A stretch of 29,831 nt of DNA, from NCBI GenBank assembly GCA_030824175.1, contig JAVBYH010000418.1:1-29831 (forward strand), written 5' to 3'. Position numbers and translations under genes: made by a program. Under the pieces are notes generated by a model, which was not told the DNA's origin, searched no databases, and saw only the letters and a program-made list of their open reading frames with translations. The DNA is from Bacteroidota bacterium. GTDB lineage: Bacteria > Bacteroidota > Ignavibacteria > UBA10030 > UBA8401. Position 1 is the stretch's first letter, and each line of letters opens with the position of its first letter. Of the stretch, positions 1 to 7,354 are shown one piece after another.

Positions 1-1195
1 AGCCCGGATTGCTCGCCACCACAAAGTCCGCCGCGGCTGCGTGCACATTCGTCATTTTACGCTCGAGGATCTTCATCGAGTCGTCGTAATGTGTCATATT
101 AAAGGTGCCCGCACTTCCGCAACACCACGAGGATTCAGGGAGTTCCACCGGCACGACCCCGGGGATCTGCGACAGCAGCGTTCTCGGCTGCACGGTGACC
201 TTCTGGGCGTGCGCCAGGTGGCAGGCGTCGTGATACGCCACGCGGTGCGCGAACGGCTCGGCGGGTCGTTTCCATTCGAACAGGGCGAGAAATTCAGTGA
301 GATCCACAACGAGCTTCGAAAAAGCCTCGGCCTTAGTTGCATACGCCGAATCGTCCTTCAGATAGTGCCCGTACTCCTTCATGAGCGCCCCGCATCCGGC
401 CGAATTGATGACAATGTAATCGAGGTCGTACCGCATGAACACGTCGATGTTCTTCCGCGCGAGCATGCGCGCCGTCTCGAAGTCGCCGTTGTGCGCCTGC
501 ATCGATCCGCAGCAGCCCTGGTCCTTCGGGATGATGATCTCGCAGTCGTTGTGCAGCAGCACCTTCACCGTGTCGTCGTTGATCTTCGAGAACGCGACGT
601 TCATGATGCAGCCGGAGAGGAATCCGATGCGGTATCTGATCTTCCCTGCCGGAAAGAGAATCTCGGGATGCGTCTCGTCGAAGAATTGATCGTCGATCCG
701 CGGCGAGAGTTTCTGGAGCTTCGCTAGCTTCGGCGCCACGGCGTTGAGGATCCCCGTCCTGTTCACGAACCATTCGAGGCCGCCGGTCTGGTAGAAGTGC
801 AGAAGCTTCGCAACGAACTTCAACTGAGCCTTGTTCGAGAGCACGTTCTTCAGGAAGATACGCTTGACGATCGTCGAGAGGAACGAATCCTTTCCCTGCA
901 TGGCGATCTGATTGCGCGCGGCTTCTACAAGCGATCCGTACTTCACTCCCGCCGGACAGGCCGTTTCGCATGCCTGGCAGTCCAGGCAGAAGTTCATTTC
1001 GTCGATGAATCCCTGCGTCATGTCGAGCTCGCCTTCGGCCACCGCCTTGATGAGGCGTATGCGGCCGCGCGGCGAGGAGCGCTCCCGGCCCGTGAGGGAG
1101 TATGTGGGGCATGTGGGCAGGCACAATCCGCAATGCATGCAGTTCGTGATGACGTCGTCGCTCGGTATGTCTATGCCGGTGAATCCGTTCTTCAT
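1..1195 (-). CDS. glcF: Glycolate/D-lactate oxidase iron-sulfur subunit GlcF, 3' end off the window
   Basis: Electron-transfer subunit that passes electrons from the FAD subunit (GlcD) to the respiratory chain. Starting at the ATG at 1195 the frame stays open for 398 codons to the window edge, so only the last few tens of residues of a roughly 400-440-residue family member are missing. Two ferredoxin-type 4Fe-4S motifs are visible: Cys19, 22, 25, 29 (CMHCGLCLPTC) and Cys70, 73, 76, 80 (CLDCQACETAC). Two CCG-type heterodisulfide-reductase-like domains follow (QGCCGSMQAHNG near residue 225, ESCCGSAGTFN near 355). The start codon overlaps the glcD stop in an ATGA, indicating translational coupling. 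The substrate (glycolate, D-lactate or another 2-hydroxyacid) cannot be read from this subunit. Confidence 0.93.
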   Translation of the reverse strand, partial: MKNGFTGIDIPSDDVITNCMHCGLCLPTCPTYSLTGRERSSPRGRIRLIKAVAEGELDMTQGFIDEMNFCLDCQACETACPAGVKYGSLVEAARNQIAMQGKDSFLSTIVKRIFLKNVLSNKAQLKFVAKLLHFYQTGGLEWFVNRTGILNAVAPKLAKLQKLSPRIDDQFFDETHPEILFPAGKIRYRIGFLSGCIMNVAFSKINDDTVKVLLHNDCEIIIPKDQGCCGSMQAHNGDFETARMLARKNIDVFMRYDLDYIVINSAGCGALMKEYGHYLKDDSAYATKAEAFSKLVVDLTEFLALFEWKRPAEPFAHRVAYHDACHLAHAQKVTVQPRTLLSQIPGVVPVELPESSWCCGSAGTFNMTHYDDSMKILERKMTNVHAAAADFVVASNPG

Positions 1196-2574
1196 ACGGT
1201 GAAGACCTTTCCGGGATTCAACACCGAATTCGGATCGAGCGCCGTCTTGATCGTGCGCATCGCGGTAATGGACTCTTCGCCGGTCACGAGGTGCAGAAAC
1301 TTCCGCTTCGCGATGCCCGTGCCGTGTTCGCCGGTGATGGTGCCGCCGAGCCGAACGCATTCCTCGAAGATCACTTCGTACGCCTGCTCCACACGGTGCA
1401 GTTCCTCCTTGTCGCGTTCGTCCGTGAGGCACGTGGGATGCAGGTTGCCGTCGCCGAAATGTCCGAAGGTGCCGATCTGCACGTTGAATTTTTTTGCCGT
1501 CGCGTCGATGATCTCGAGCATGCGCGCGATCTCGCTGCGCGGCACGGTGACGTCCTCGAGGATGGTTGTCGGGCGAGAGCGCGCGAGCGCCGAGAATGCT
1601 GCGCGCCGTGCCGTCTTCAGTTTCAACGCCTCCTCGGCCGTCTGTGCGACGACGATCTGCGCGCAATTGTGTTCCCTGCAGACATCGACGACCTTCCGGG
1701 CCTCTTCCTCGACGACGGCCGGGTGCCCGTCGACCTCCAGGAGCAGCAGCGCGTCCATGTCCCGCGGCAGCCCGAGATGCGCGAAATCCTCCACGCAGTT
1801 GATCGTCGTGTTGTCGAGGAATTCCACCGTCGCGGGAATGATTTTCTGCGCGATGATGGCCGAGACGGTCTTCGCCGCTTCCGCTCTCGAGGTGAAATAT
1901 GCCACCATCGTCTTGCTCGTCTCGGGTTTTGGGATGAGCTTCAGGATGATCTTCGTGAAGATGCCGAGCGTGCCCTCCGACCCGATGAAGAAATCCTTAA
2001 GGTTGTAGCCGGCGACGTCCTTCACGGTCTTACCGCCGCAGGTGATGATTGCGCCGTTCGGCAGCACGACCTCGAGGCCCATAACGTAATTTTTCGTGAC
2101 ACCGTATTTCAACCCGCGGAGTCCGCCGGAATTTTCGGCGACATTGCCGCCGATCGTGCTGATATTCATGCTGCCCGGATCAGGCGGATAGAACAATCCG
2201 AGCCGTTCCACTGCCGTGTGAAGCTGGGATGTGATGACGCCCGGCTCCACAGTGGCCGTGAGGTTCTCCTCGTCGATCTCGAGAATCTTGTTCCAGTGGT
2301 TCATCAACAGTACGATCGAGCCCTCTGTCGGGATCGATCCTCCGCTCAGTCCGGTGCCGGCGCCCCTCGGCACGATGGCGAAGCGCTCCTCGTTGGCGAG
2401 CCGTACGAGCGCCGCAACGTGTTCCTTCGTCTGCGGTGTGACGACCGCGTCGGGTTTCTGAACAAAGAGGGGCGTGCCGTCGTACGCGTACGTGATGAGG
2501 TCTTCCTGCGCGGTCGAAAGGTTCTCTGTACCAACGATGGCGCCGATCTTTTGGAGGGTTGAGGGGGTGATCAT
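1192..2574 (-). CDS. glcD: FAD-linked 2-hydroxyacid oxidase subunit GlcD (glycolate or D-lactate dehydrogenase)
   Basis: Flavoprotein of 460 aa, the usual GlcD length, oxidising glycolate or D-lactate to the 2-oxoacid. The PCMH-type FAD-binding domain shows PRGAGTGLSGG (residues 69-79), PPDPGSMNISTIGGNVAEN (about 130-148) and GSEGTLGIFTKI (about 198-209). The C-terminal cap domain carries FGHFGDGNLHP and GEHGTGIAKRKFL, the metal/substrate signature of the family. It is followed directly by glcF (4-base overlap). No GlcE-like second flavin subunit is seen between or before them, so the complex may be a two-subunit GlcD/GlcF type unless glcE lies left of the window. No good Shine-Dalgarno precedes the ATG. 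The next gene (tyrosine phenol-lyase) is divergent. Confidence 0.93.
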   Translation of the reverse strand: MITPSTLQKIGAIVGTENLSTAQEDLITYAYDGTPLFVQKPDAVVTPQTKEHVAALVRLANEERFAIVPRGAGTGLSGGSIPTEGSIVLLMNHWNKILEIDEENLTATVEPGVITSQLHTAVERLGLFYPPDPGSMNISTIGGNVAENSGGLRGLKYGVTKNYVMGLEVVLPNGAIITCGGKTVKDVAGYNLKDFFIGSEGTLGIFTKIILKLIPKPETSKTMVAYFTSRAEAAKTVSAIIAQKIIPATVEFLDNTTINCVEDFAHLGLPRDMDALLLLEVDGHPAVVEEEARKVVDVCREHNCAQIVVAQTAEEALKLKTARRAAFSALARSRPTTILEDVTVPRSEIARMLEIIDATAKKFNVQIGTFGHFGDGNLHPTCLTDERDKEELHRVEQAYEVIFEECVRLGGTITGEHGTGIAKRKFLHLVTGEESITAMRTIKTALDPNSVLNPGKVFTV

Positions 2575-2592
2575 ACCAGTATGATTTCTATT

Positions 2593-2620
2593 TTGTTCTC
2601 TGTATATTGTGCCGTATTAA
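2593..2620 (+). promoter_or_regulatory. Possible sigma70-type promoter for the tyrosine phenol-lyase gene
   Basis: TTGTTC (2593-2598) and TATTAA (2615-2620), 16 bases apart, lie in the AT-rich divergent gap between glcD and the lyase, about 60 bases before the start codon. The match is moderate and was found by eye. Confidence 0.3.
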
Positions 2621-2681
2621 TCATTTAAAGATAGCGATAACAAGCGCTACAATCAACGAACATATTTTTACAGGAGATGGT

Positions 2682-4067
2682 ATGGCAAAACTCGAACGGC
2701 GATCGTGGGCGGAACCTTTCAAGATAAAGGTCGTCGAACCCCTGAAGATGACCACCCCGGACGAACGCCTCGCTGCGATCGAAGAAGCCGGATACAACAC
2801 ATTCCTTTTACGGTCCGAAGACGTCTATATCGACCTGCTCACGGACAGCGGCACGAATGCGATGAGCGACAATCAGTGGGCCGGCATGATGCTCGGCGAC
2901 GAAGCCTACGCAGGCAGCAAGAACTACTATCACCTCGAAGAGAATGTTCGGAAGTATTACGGGTACAAGTATCTCGTGCCCACGCACCAGGGCCGCGGCG
3001 CGGAGAACCTCATATCGCAGATCCTCATCAAGAAGGGCGATTACGTCCCCGGCAACATGTACTTCACGACGACGCGGCTTCATCAGGAGCTCGCCGGCGG
3101 CACGTTCGTCGACATCATCATCGACGACGCGCACGATTCGCAGAAGCTCCTCCCCTTCAAGGGTAACGTCGACCTGCAGAAGCTCGAGGACCTCATCGCA
3201 CGTGTCGGTGCGGACAAAATCCCATACGTCTCCGTTGCCGCAACCGTGAACATGGCGGGCGGACAGCCCATTTCAATGGAGAACCTGAAGGCCGTCCGCA
3301 CACTCACCGCCAAACACGGCATCAAGGTGATCATGGACGCGACGCGCGCGGTCGAGAACGCGTACTTCATCAAGACGCGCGAGGCGGGATACGCGGAGGC
3401 GACGATCGCCGAAATCCTCCTCGAAATGTGCTCGTACACGGACGGCGCCACCATGAGCGGAAAGAAGGACCTGCTTGTGAACATCGGCGGCTTCCTTGCG
3501 CTGAACGATTACGACGTGTTCGAGGAAGCGCGGAACATGGTCGTCGTGTACGAGGGCCTGCACACGTACGGCGGACTGGCCGGACGCGACCTCGAGGCGA
3601 TGGCCCGCGGCATTGTCGAAGCGGTGCAATACGATCACATCAAGGCGCGCATCGGACAGGTGGAATATGTCGGCGAGAAGCTCCTGAGCATCGGCGTGCC
3701 CATCGTGCAGCCGATCGGCGGGCATGCGATCTTCCTCGACGCGAAACAGTTTTATCCGCACATTCCGCAGACGCAGTTCCCGGCCCAGACGCTCGCGGCC
3801 GAGCTCTATCTCGATTCGGGGATCCGGGCCATGGAGCGCGGCATCGTGTCCGCCGGACGGAACAAGGAGACAGGCGACCACTATTATCCGAAGCTCGAAC
3901 TTGTGCGTCTCACGTTCCCCCGACGGGTCTATACGCAGGCCCATTGCGACGTGCTCGCGGAATCCGTCGAGTCCGTGTTCGAGAACCGCGCGACAATCCA
4001 GGGACTCAAGATGGTGTACGAACCGAAATATCTCCGGTTCTTCCAGGCAAAATTCGAACGTCTGTAA
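2682..4067 (+). CDS. tpl: Tyrosine phenol-lyase-like PLP enzyme (tryptophanase/TPL family)
   Basis: PLP-dependent beta-eliminating lyase of 461 aa. The ATG at 2682 is chosen because AGGAG lies just upstream and the family-typical N-terminus (AEPFKIKVVEP) follows; the frame is open further upstream. The PLP lysine is in MSGKKD (K261/K262), with MDATR (D219, R222) contacting the cofactor. With a constant offset of +5 to Citrobacter freundii TPL, the residues that read the phenol ring are present: T129 (T124), R386 (R381, in AMERG) and F453 (F448, in LRFF). E. coli tryptophanase has Ile (VEIG) and His (LRHF) at the last two. Expected reaction: L-tyrosine to phenol, pyruvate and ammonia. Homology-based annotation would often say tryptophanase. 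Monocistronic, closed by a strong terminator. Confidence 0.8.
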   Translation: MAKLERRSWAEPFKIKVVEPLKMTTPDERLAAIEEAGYNTFLLRSEDVYIDLLTDSGTNAMSDNQWAGMMLGDEAYAGSKNYYHLEENVRKYYGYKYLVPTHQGRGAENLISQILIKKGDYVPGNMYFTTTRLHQELAGGTFVDIIIDDAHDSQKLLPFKGNVDLQKLEDLIARVGADKIPYVSVAATVNMAGGQPISMENLKAVRTLTAKHGIKVIMDATRAVENAYFIKTREAGYAEATIAEILLEMCSYTDGATMSGKKDLLVNIGGFLALNDYDVFEEARNMVVVYEGLHTYGGLAGRDLEAMARGIVEAVQYDHIKARIGQVEYVGEKLLSIGVPIVQPIGGHAIFLDAKQFYPHIPQTQFPAQTLAAELYLDSGIRAMERGIVSAGRNKETGDHYYPKLELVRLTFPRRVYTQAHCDVLAESVESVFENRATIQGLKMVYEPKYLRFFQAKFERL

Positions 4068-4094
4068 GGTCCACACGACACAGGCACACGTCAG

Positions 4095-4134
4095 AAACAA
4101 CAAGACCGCACTCAACATGCGGTCTTGTTGTTTT
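4095..4134. terminator. Bidirectional rho-independent terminator
   Basis: Perfect 16-bp stem (4095-4110 with 4118-4133), 7-base loop CTCAACA, flanked by A and T runs. It separates the convergent tpl (+) and the 252-aa exported protein gene (-) and can serve both strands. Confidence 0.9.
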
Positions 4135-4156
4135 CCCTGTATCGTTCACAGCAGGC

Positions 4157-4915
4157 TCAGTTAAAGAAGCCGAACATGAGTCCGCCATTGATCGTGACGC
4201 CGTCAGTTTTCAGGTTCGAGGGCACGTTCTGGATCTCATCGTTGCCGTTCAATTCCCACGTCGCATTGAACAGGATCGGATACCCCACCCCGACGCGCAC
4301 CTGCATCCAGGTTAGAATGGAGTATTCTATGTTCAGATGCGGATTGAACGCCACGAACGTGCCGGCGAGCGACCGGTTCACGTTGACGGTCGGGGCATTG
4401 GTCCCGTATTCGTTCCAGAGGTCGCCCCATTTTTTAAATCCGCCGTCGTCGCGCGACATTTCGATCTCGATGGTGCCGCCGCCGATCGTGAAACCGCCCG
4501 CGATGTCGAGATGGTTAGACACCGGCACCACATAATCCATGAGAAAGCCGCCGTAGGTAACATTGTAGTCAACATCTTTTTTAACGGAGCCGGCGAGCGT
4601 GCTCGCGGACTTGTGACCGCCGGTGCCGAATCCGCCGATGCGGAGGTTCGGCAGGAACATGATGTAGCCGTACCCTTCGCCGCCGACGAGGAGCATCGGA
4701 TCCTTGTTCAGTTCAGGCATCCCGATACTCTTCAGCGTCTTGTTGATCTCATCGTTCTTGAACAATCCCAGCGAGGGTACCACGCCGCCGGCCCCTCCGA
4801 CCTTCACCCTTCGCGGTTCCTTCCACTCATTGGTGTCCTCAATGCTCTGTTGCGCGCTGACCGGTGCCGCCGAGGCGAGCACAATCAGGCATGCGATCAT
4901 CATCCACCGTTTCAT
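4157..4915 (-). CDS. Exported protein of unknown function, probably outer-membrane beta-barrel-like
   Basis: 252 aa, not recognised as a named family. A typical signal peptide covers about residues 1-21 (MKR charged start, hydrophobic core, VSA cleavage site before QQ). The mature part is rich in glycine and aromatics with alternating hydrophobic/polar stretches such as YGGFLMDYVVPV, LDIAGGFTIGGGTIEIEM and MQVRVGVGYPILF. It ends in MFGFFN, compatible with transmembrane beta-strands and an aromatic C-terminal signature. A strong ribosome site (GGGGAG) precedes the ATG. It stands alone, convergent with tpl. An outer-membrane or periplasmic location is inferred, and no function is offered. Confidence 0.75.
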   Translation of the reverse strand: MKRWMMIACLIVLASAAPVSAQQSIEDTNEWKEPRRVKVGGAGGVVPSLGLFKNDEINKTLKSIGMPELNKDPMLLVGGEGYGYIMFLPNLRIGGFGTGGHKSASTLAGSVKKDVDYNVTYGGFLMDYVVPVSNHLDIAGGFTIGGGTIEIEMSRDDGGFKKWGDLWNEYGTNAPTVNVNRSLAGTFVAFNPHLNIEYSILTWMQVRVGVGYPILFNATWELNGNDEIQNVPSNLKTDGVTINGGLMFGFFN

Positions 4916-4961
4916 AGCTATCTCCCCTGTTAATAATCATGAATTTTCAATTCATTTTTTG

Positions 4962-4987
4962 TGTAGGGCGAAATGATATTTCGCCCC
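4962..4987 (+). repeat. REP-like palindromic element, copy 1
   Basis: Perfect inverted repeat with 9-bp arms GGGCGAAAT (4966-4974) and ATTTCGCCC (4978-4986) around the 3-base loop GAT, preceded by TGTA. It lies just beyond the stop of the leftward thiF-like gene. The same 25-base sequence recurs inverted at 27472-27496, and a variant is at 27417-27443. Confidence 0.8.
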
Positions 4988-5026
4988 GTCGCATACACCG
5001 TATAACGCATCCCCGCTTCTTTTGTT

Positions 5027-5770
5027 TCACCCCGCACACGTGCACGCCGCCCTTTTTTCCACACCGAACTTGTGCGTTTCCATCGTGAGCGCGTCGAACA
5101 CGAGCATTTTTCCGAGGAGAGGCACGCCCGTTCCAAGGACGTGCTTGATGGCCTCCGCAGCCTGTATGCTGCCGATGATCCCGGGCAGAACGCCGATGAC
5201 GCCGGCCTCGTCGCACCGGAAGATCACGCCTTCCTCAGGCGGCTCGGAATAGAGACAGCGGTAGCACGGTCCGGTTTCGCCGCAGAGCCCGAGGACGCGG
5301 CCCTCGAACCTGTGTATGCTCGCCTCGATGAGCATCTTTCGCGTGCGCGCGCATTCGTCTGAGATGACATAGCGCGTCGTAAAATTGTCGCTGCAGTCGA
5401 GGATGATATCGTACGGAGCGATGAGTCCGGTCGCATTCTCTTCGGCGATGCGCACGGGGATCGCATCGATGGCGATCGTGGAATTGAGGGCGCGGAGCTT
5501 CTCGGCGGCACGGACCGCCTTGCCGGCGCCCTGGTCGGCTTCTCCGTAGAGGATCTGCCGCTGAAGATTGGAAAGATCCACCGTATCGTTGTCGACGATG
5601 CCGATTCTTCCGACACCGGCGGCTGCCAGGTACAACAGCGCCGGAGAGCCAAGGCCGCCCGCCCCGATCACGAGCACACTCGCATCGAGGAGCAGTTTCT
5701 GGCCGCGCATGCCGATGCCCGGAATCACCATTTGCTTCCGGTAGCGCCGGATGATGTCCGATGATTCCAT
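5027..5770 (-). CDS. ThiF/MoeB/HesA-family ubiquitin-like-protein adenylyltransferase
   Basis: E1-like enzyme, 247 aa, which in this family adenylates the C-terminal glycine of a sulfur-carrier protein (ThiS or MoaD) for thiamine or molybdopterin synthesis. Seen: Rossmann ATP-binding GAGGLGSP near residues 36-43, DNDTVDLSNLQRQILY, and DCSDNFTTRYVI with the catalytic aspartate. A first zinc pair CYRC is followed by RCDEAGVIG, whose cysteine aligns with the ThiF active-site position. The second zinc pair, normally CxxC, is CTC here, four residues from the end. No ThiS, MoaD, thi or moa gene is adjacent, so the partner cannot be assigned. The start lies one base after the HD-gene stop, making it third in the nth operon. 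Confidence 0.82.
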   Translation of the reverse strand: MESSDIIRRYRKQMVIPGIGMRGQKLLLDASVLVIGAGGLGSPALLYLAAAGVGRIGIVDNDTVDLSNLQRQILYGEADQGAGKAVRAAEKLRALNSTIAIDAIPVRIAEENATGLIAPYDIILDCSDNFTTRYVISDECARTRKMLIEASIHRFEGRVLGLCGETGPCYRCLYSEPPEEGVIFRCDEAGVIGVLPGIIGSIQAAEAIKHVLGTGVPLLGKMLVFDALTMETHKFGVEKRAACTCAG

Positions 5771-5771
5771 A

Positions 5772-6332
5772 TTATAATCCGAGCGTTTCCGCTTCCTCGG
5801 TTAACGCCTCGATCACGAATTGAATGTGCTCGTCGAGCGGCACACCGATTTCCGCCGCCCCCGCGACGATGTCTTCACGGCTCACGGCCCGTGCAAATCC
5901 CTTGTCCTTCATCTTCCGCTTCACCGATCCCAGCTCAACTTCCGCCATTTTCCTGTTCGGCTTCACGAGCGCGCAGGCAGTGAGAAAGCCGGAGATTTCG
6001 TCGCACGCGAAGAGGGCCTTCGCCATGAGCGACTCGCGCGGCACGTTCGTATACGAGGCATGGCCGAGAATTGCCGTGCGGATTTCCTCGGCATACCCCT
6101 TCTCCTTCAATATCTCCGATCCCTTGAACGGATGATCCGGCATCGTCGGATACATCTCGTAATCGAAATCATGGAGCAGTCCGACGATCCCCCATGTGGT
6201 TTCGTCCTCGCCGAATTTGCGCGCGTACGCGCGCAGTGCGATATCGACTGCGAATGCATGCTTGCGAAGGCTGTCTGATTTCGTGTATTCAAAAAGAAGC
6301 GCGAGGGCGCTTTCCCTGTCTGATGCCGTCAT
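5772..6332 (-). CDS. HD-domain phosphohydrolase-like protein
   Basis: 186 aa counted from the ATG at 6332, which overlaps the nth stop in a TAATG; the longer upstream reading frame overlaps nth and is rejected. The metal-binding HD pattern is complete: H25 (LRKHAFAV), H54-D55 (GLLHDFDYE), H91 (LGHAS) and D111 (FACDEISG). HD proteins are metal-dependent phosphohydrolases acting on nucleotides or phosphodiesters. This compact, single-domain type is usually annotated only as HD domain-containing protein and its substrate is unknown. It sits between nth (DNA repair) and a ThiF-like gene with almost no spacing, so the three are co-transcribed. Confidence 0.8.
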   Translation of the reverse strand: MTASDRESALALLFEYTKSDSLRKHAFAVDIALRAYARKFGEDETTWGIVGLLHDFDYEMYPTMPDHPFKGSEILKEKGYAEEIRTAILGHASYTNVPRESLMAKALFACDEISGFLTACALVKPNRKMAEVELGSVKRKMKDKGFARAVSREDIVAGAAEIGVPLDEHIQFVIEALTEEAETLGL

Positions 6333-6997
6333 TATGCGGTTCCCGTCGTGGAGGATGGACAAAATGAATTGAAGACGCACTCCGGACACTTCGGAGAACG
6401 AGCGATGCACACGGCTCTTCCATGAAGAATGATCGCATGCGAGAAAAAGATCCATGAATTTTTCGGGACGATGGCGTTGAGGTCCCGTTCGATCTTTTCG
6501 GGATTGTCATTGTCGGTGAGTCCGAGCCGGTTCGAGAGGCGTATCACATGCGTATCGACGACGACACCCGAGGGGATGCCGAAGGCGCTGCCGAGCACGC
6601 AGTTTGCCGTCTTGCGGCCCACACCGGCGAGCGATTCGAGCGCCTCCATCGTGTTCGGCACCTCTCCGTTGTAGCGGTCAACGAGCGCCGCCGCGCACGC
6701 GATGATGTTCTTCGCCTTGTTCCTATAGAATCCGGTGGAACGTATCATGTCCTCGAGCTCCGCCGGATCCGCCTTCGCAAAGTCCCGCGCCGTGTGGTAC
6801 TTGTCGAAGAGCGCGGGCGTCACCATGTTCACGCGCACGTCCGTGCATTGCGCCGAGAGAATTGTCGCAACCAGCAACTGCAGCGGCGTCCGATGCTCGA
6901 GCGCCGTATGCGCATCGGAATAATGTTTCCTGAGCAGCGGGAGTATCTTTTTTATCCGCTCTTTCTTCGCTTCCGTCGTGTCGGTCTTTTTTGTCAT
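6332..6997 (-). CDS. nth: Endonuclease III, DNA glycosylase/AP lyase
   Basis: Base-excision-repair enzyme removing oxidised pyrimidines and nicking abasic sites; 221 aa, close to the family length. The helix-hairpin-helix LAGVGRKTANCVL (124-135) contains catalytic K129, and VDTHV supplies catalytic D148. The C-terminal 4Fe-4S cluster motif is C-x6-C-x2-C-x5-C at Cys197, 204, 207 and 213, the classical Nth spacing. First gene of a leftward operon with the HD and ThiF-like genes, preceded by a good promoter and a leader with a GC hairpin. No convincing Shine-Dalgarno is visible before the ATG. Confidence 0.95.
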   Translation of the reverse strand: MTKKTDTTEAKKERIKKILPLLRKHYSDAHTALEHRTPLQLLVATILSAQCTDVRVNMVTPALFDKYHTARDFAKADPAELEDMIRSTGFYRNKAKNIIACAAALVDRYNGEVPNTMEALESLAGVGRKTANCVLGSAFGIPSGVVVDTHVIRLSNRLGLTDNDNPEKIERDLNAIVPKNSWIFFSHAIILHGRAVCIARSPKCPECVFNSFCPSSTTGTA

Positions 6998-7028
6998 CGA
7001 TGGATCGGGCCCTGTCTATCCTGAATAT

Positions 7029-7048
7029 GGCCGGACTGTCTCCCGGCC
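7029..7048 (-). promoter_or_regulatory. GC-rich hairpin in the nth leader
   Basis: GGCCGG (7029-7034) and CCGGCC (7043-7048) form a perfect 6-bp stem with an 8-base loop, between the predicted nth transcription start and the ATG. No U-run follows, so it is not a standard terminator; its role is unknown. Confidence 0.35.
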
Positions 7049-7060
7049 GCCTGTGAAAAT

Positions 7061-7089
7061 AATATACACGTCGGATGGGTCACTTGCAA
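7061..7089 (-). promoter_or_regulatory. Sigma70-type promoter of the nth operon
   Basis: On the minus strand TTGCAA (7089-7084), a 17-base spacer and TATATT (7066-7061). It gives a leader of about 55-60 bases before the nth ATG. Confidence 0.55.
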
Positions 7090-7142
7090 TGTCGGCGCCA
7101 TGTAGGCGCCGCGAAAGAAGATTGGGCGCAAGTATAAACGCA

Positions 7143-7177
7143 CAAACGCCTCATAGTGGTGAGCTATGAGGCGTTTG
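7143..7177 (-). terminator. Hairpin downstream of tRNA-Lys, probable terminator
   Basis: Perfect 14-bp stem (7143-7156 with 7164-7177), 7-base loop, immediately 3' of the tRNA on the minus strand. The following sequence is only moderately T-rich (GTGCGTTTATA). Confidence 0.6.
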
Positions 7178-7185
7178 ATGTGGTG

Positions 7186-7258
7186 TGCACCCACCAGGAC
7201 TCGAACCTGGAACCCAATGATTAAGAGTCATTTGCTCTACCAATTGAGCCATGGGTGC
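7186..7258 (-). tRNA. tRNA-Lys (anticodon CTT)
   Basis: A 73-base cloverleaf on the minus strand. The acceptor stem GCACCCA/TGGGTGC pairs fully, with discriminator A at 7186. The anticodon stem AATGA/TCATT carries loop CTCTTAA (7227-7221), giving anticodon CTT, which reads AAG. The T-arm has the usual TTCGAGT loop. A CCA occurs two bases downstream of the discriminator but not contiguously, so the CCA end appears not to be encoded. Confidence 0.95.
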
Positions 7259-7285
7259 GGTGCGTTTCTCTCGAAACGTGTTACT

Positions 7286-7314
7286 AAAGTACTGCTTTTT
7301 TTTTTCTAAGTCAA
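7286..7314 (-). promoter_or_regulatory. Putative promoter of tRNA-Lys
   Basis: Minus-strand TTGACT (7314-7309), a 17-base spacer dominated by a run of A, and TACTTT (7291-7286), about 30 bases upstream of the tRNA 5' end. The -35 is strong and the -10 weak. Confidence 0.45.
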
Positions 7315-7354
7315 CAACGCAGGCAACTTTTTCGTCGCCTTGCACTACTTTTTT

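Noticed and set aside
333..1133. Long leftward frame inside glcF
   Set aside because: Arg/His-rich shadow frame; the glcF frame on the same strand carries the two 4Fe-4S and two CCG motifs and runs unbroken to the window edge.
797..2562. Rightward frames of about 400 codons opposite glcD
   Set aside because: Antisense shadows of a GC-rich gene with low-complexity Ser/Arg or His/Asp translations; glcD has full family motifs.
2607..2681. N-terminal extension of the tyrosine phenol-lyase frame
   Set aside because: AGGAG immediately precedes the ATG at 2682, and family proteins begin near AEPFKIK.
7094..7110. GGCGCC...GGCGCC hairpin upstream of nth
   Set aside because: Self-palindromic 6-mers that pair by composition, lying upstream of the nth promoter with no gene to terminate; no functional case.
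7181..7185. Encoded CCA end for tRNA-Lys
   Set aside because: CCA is present but two bases beyond the discriminator, so not part of the mature 3' end as encoded.
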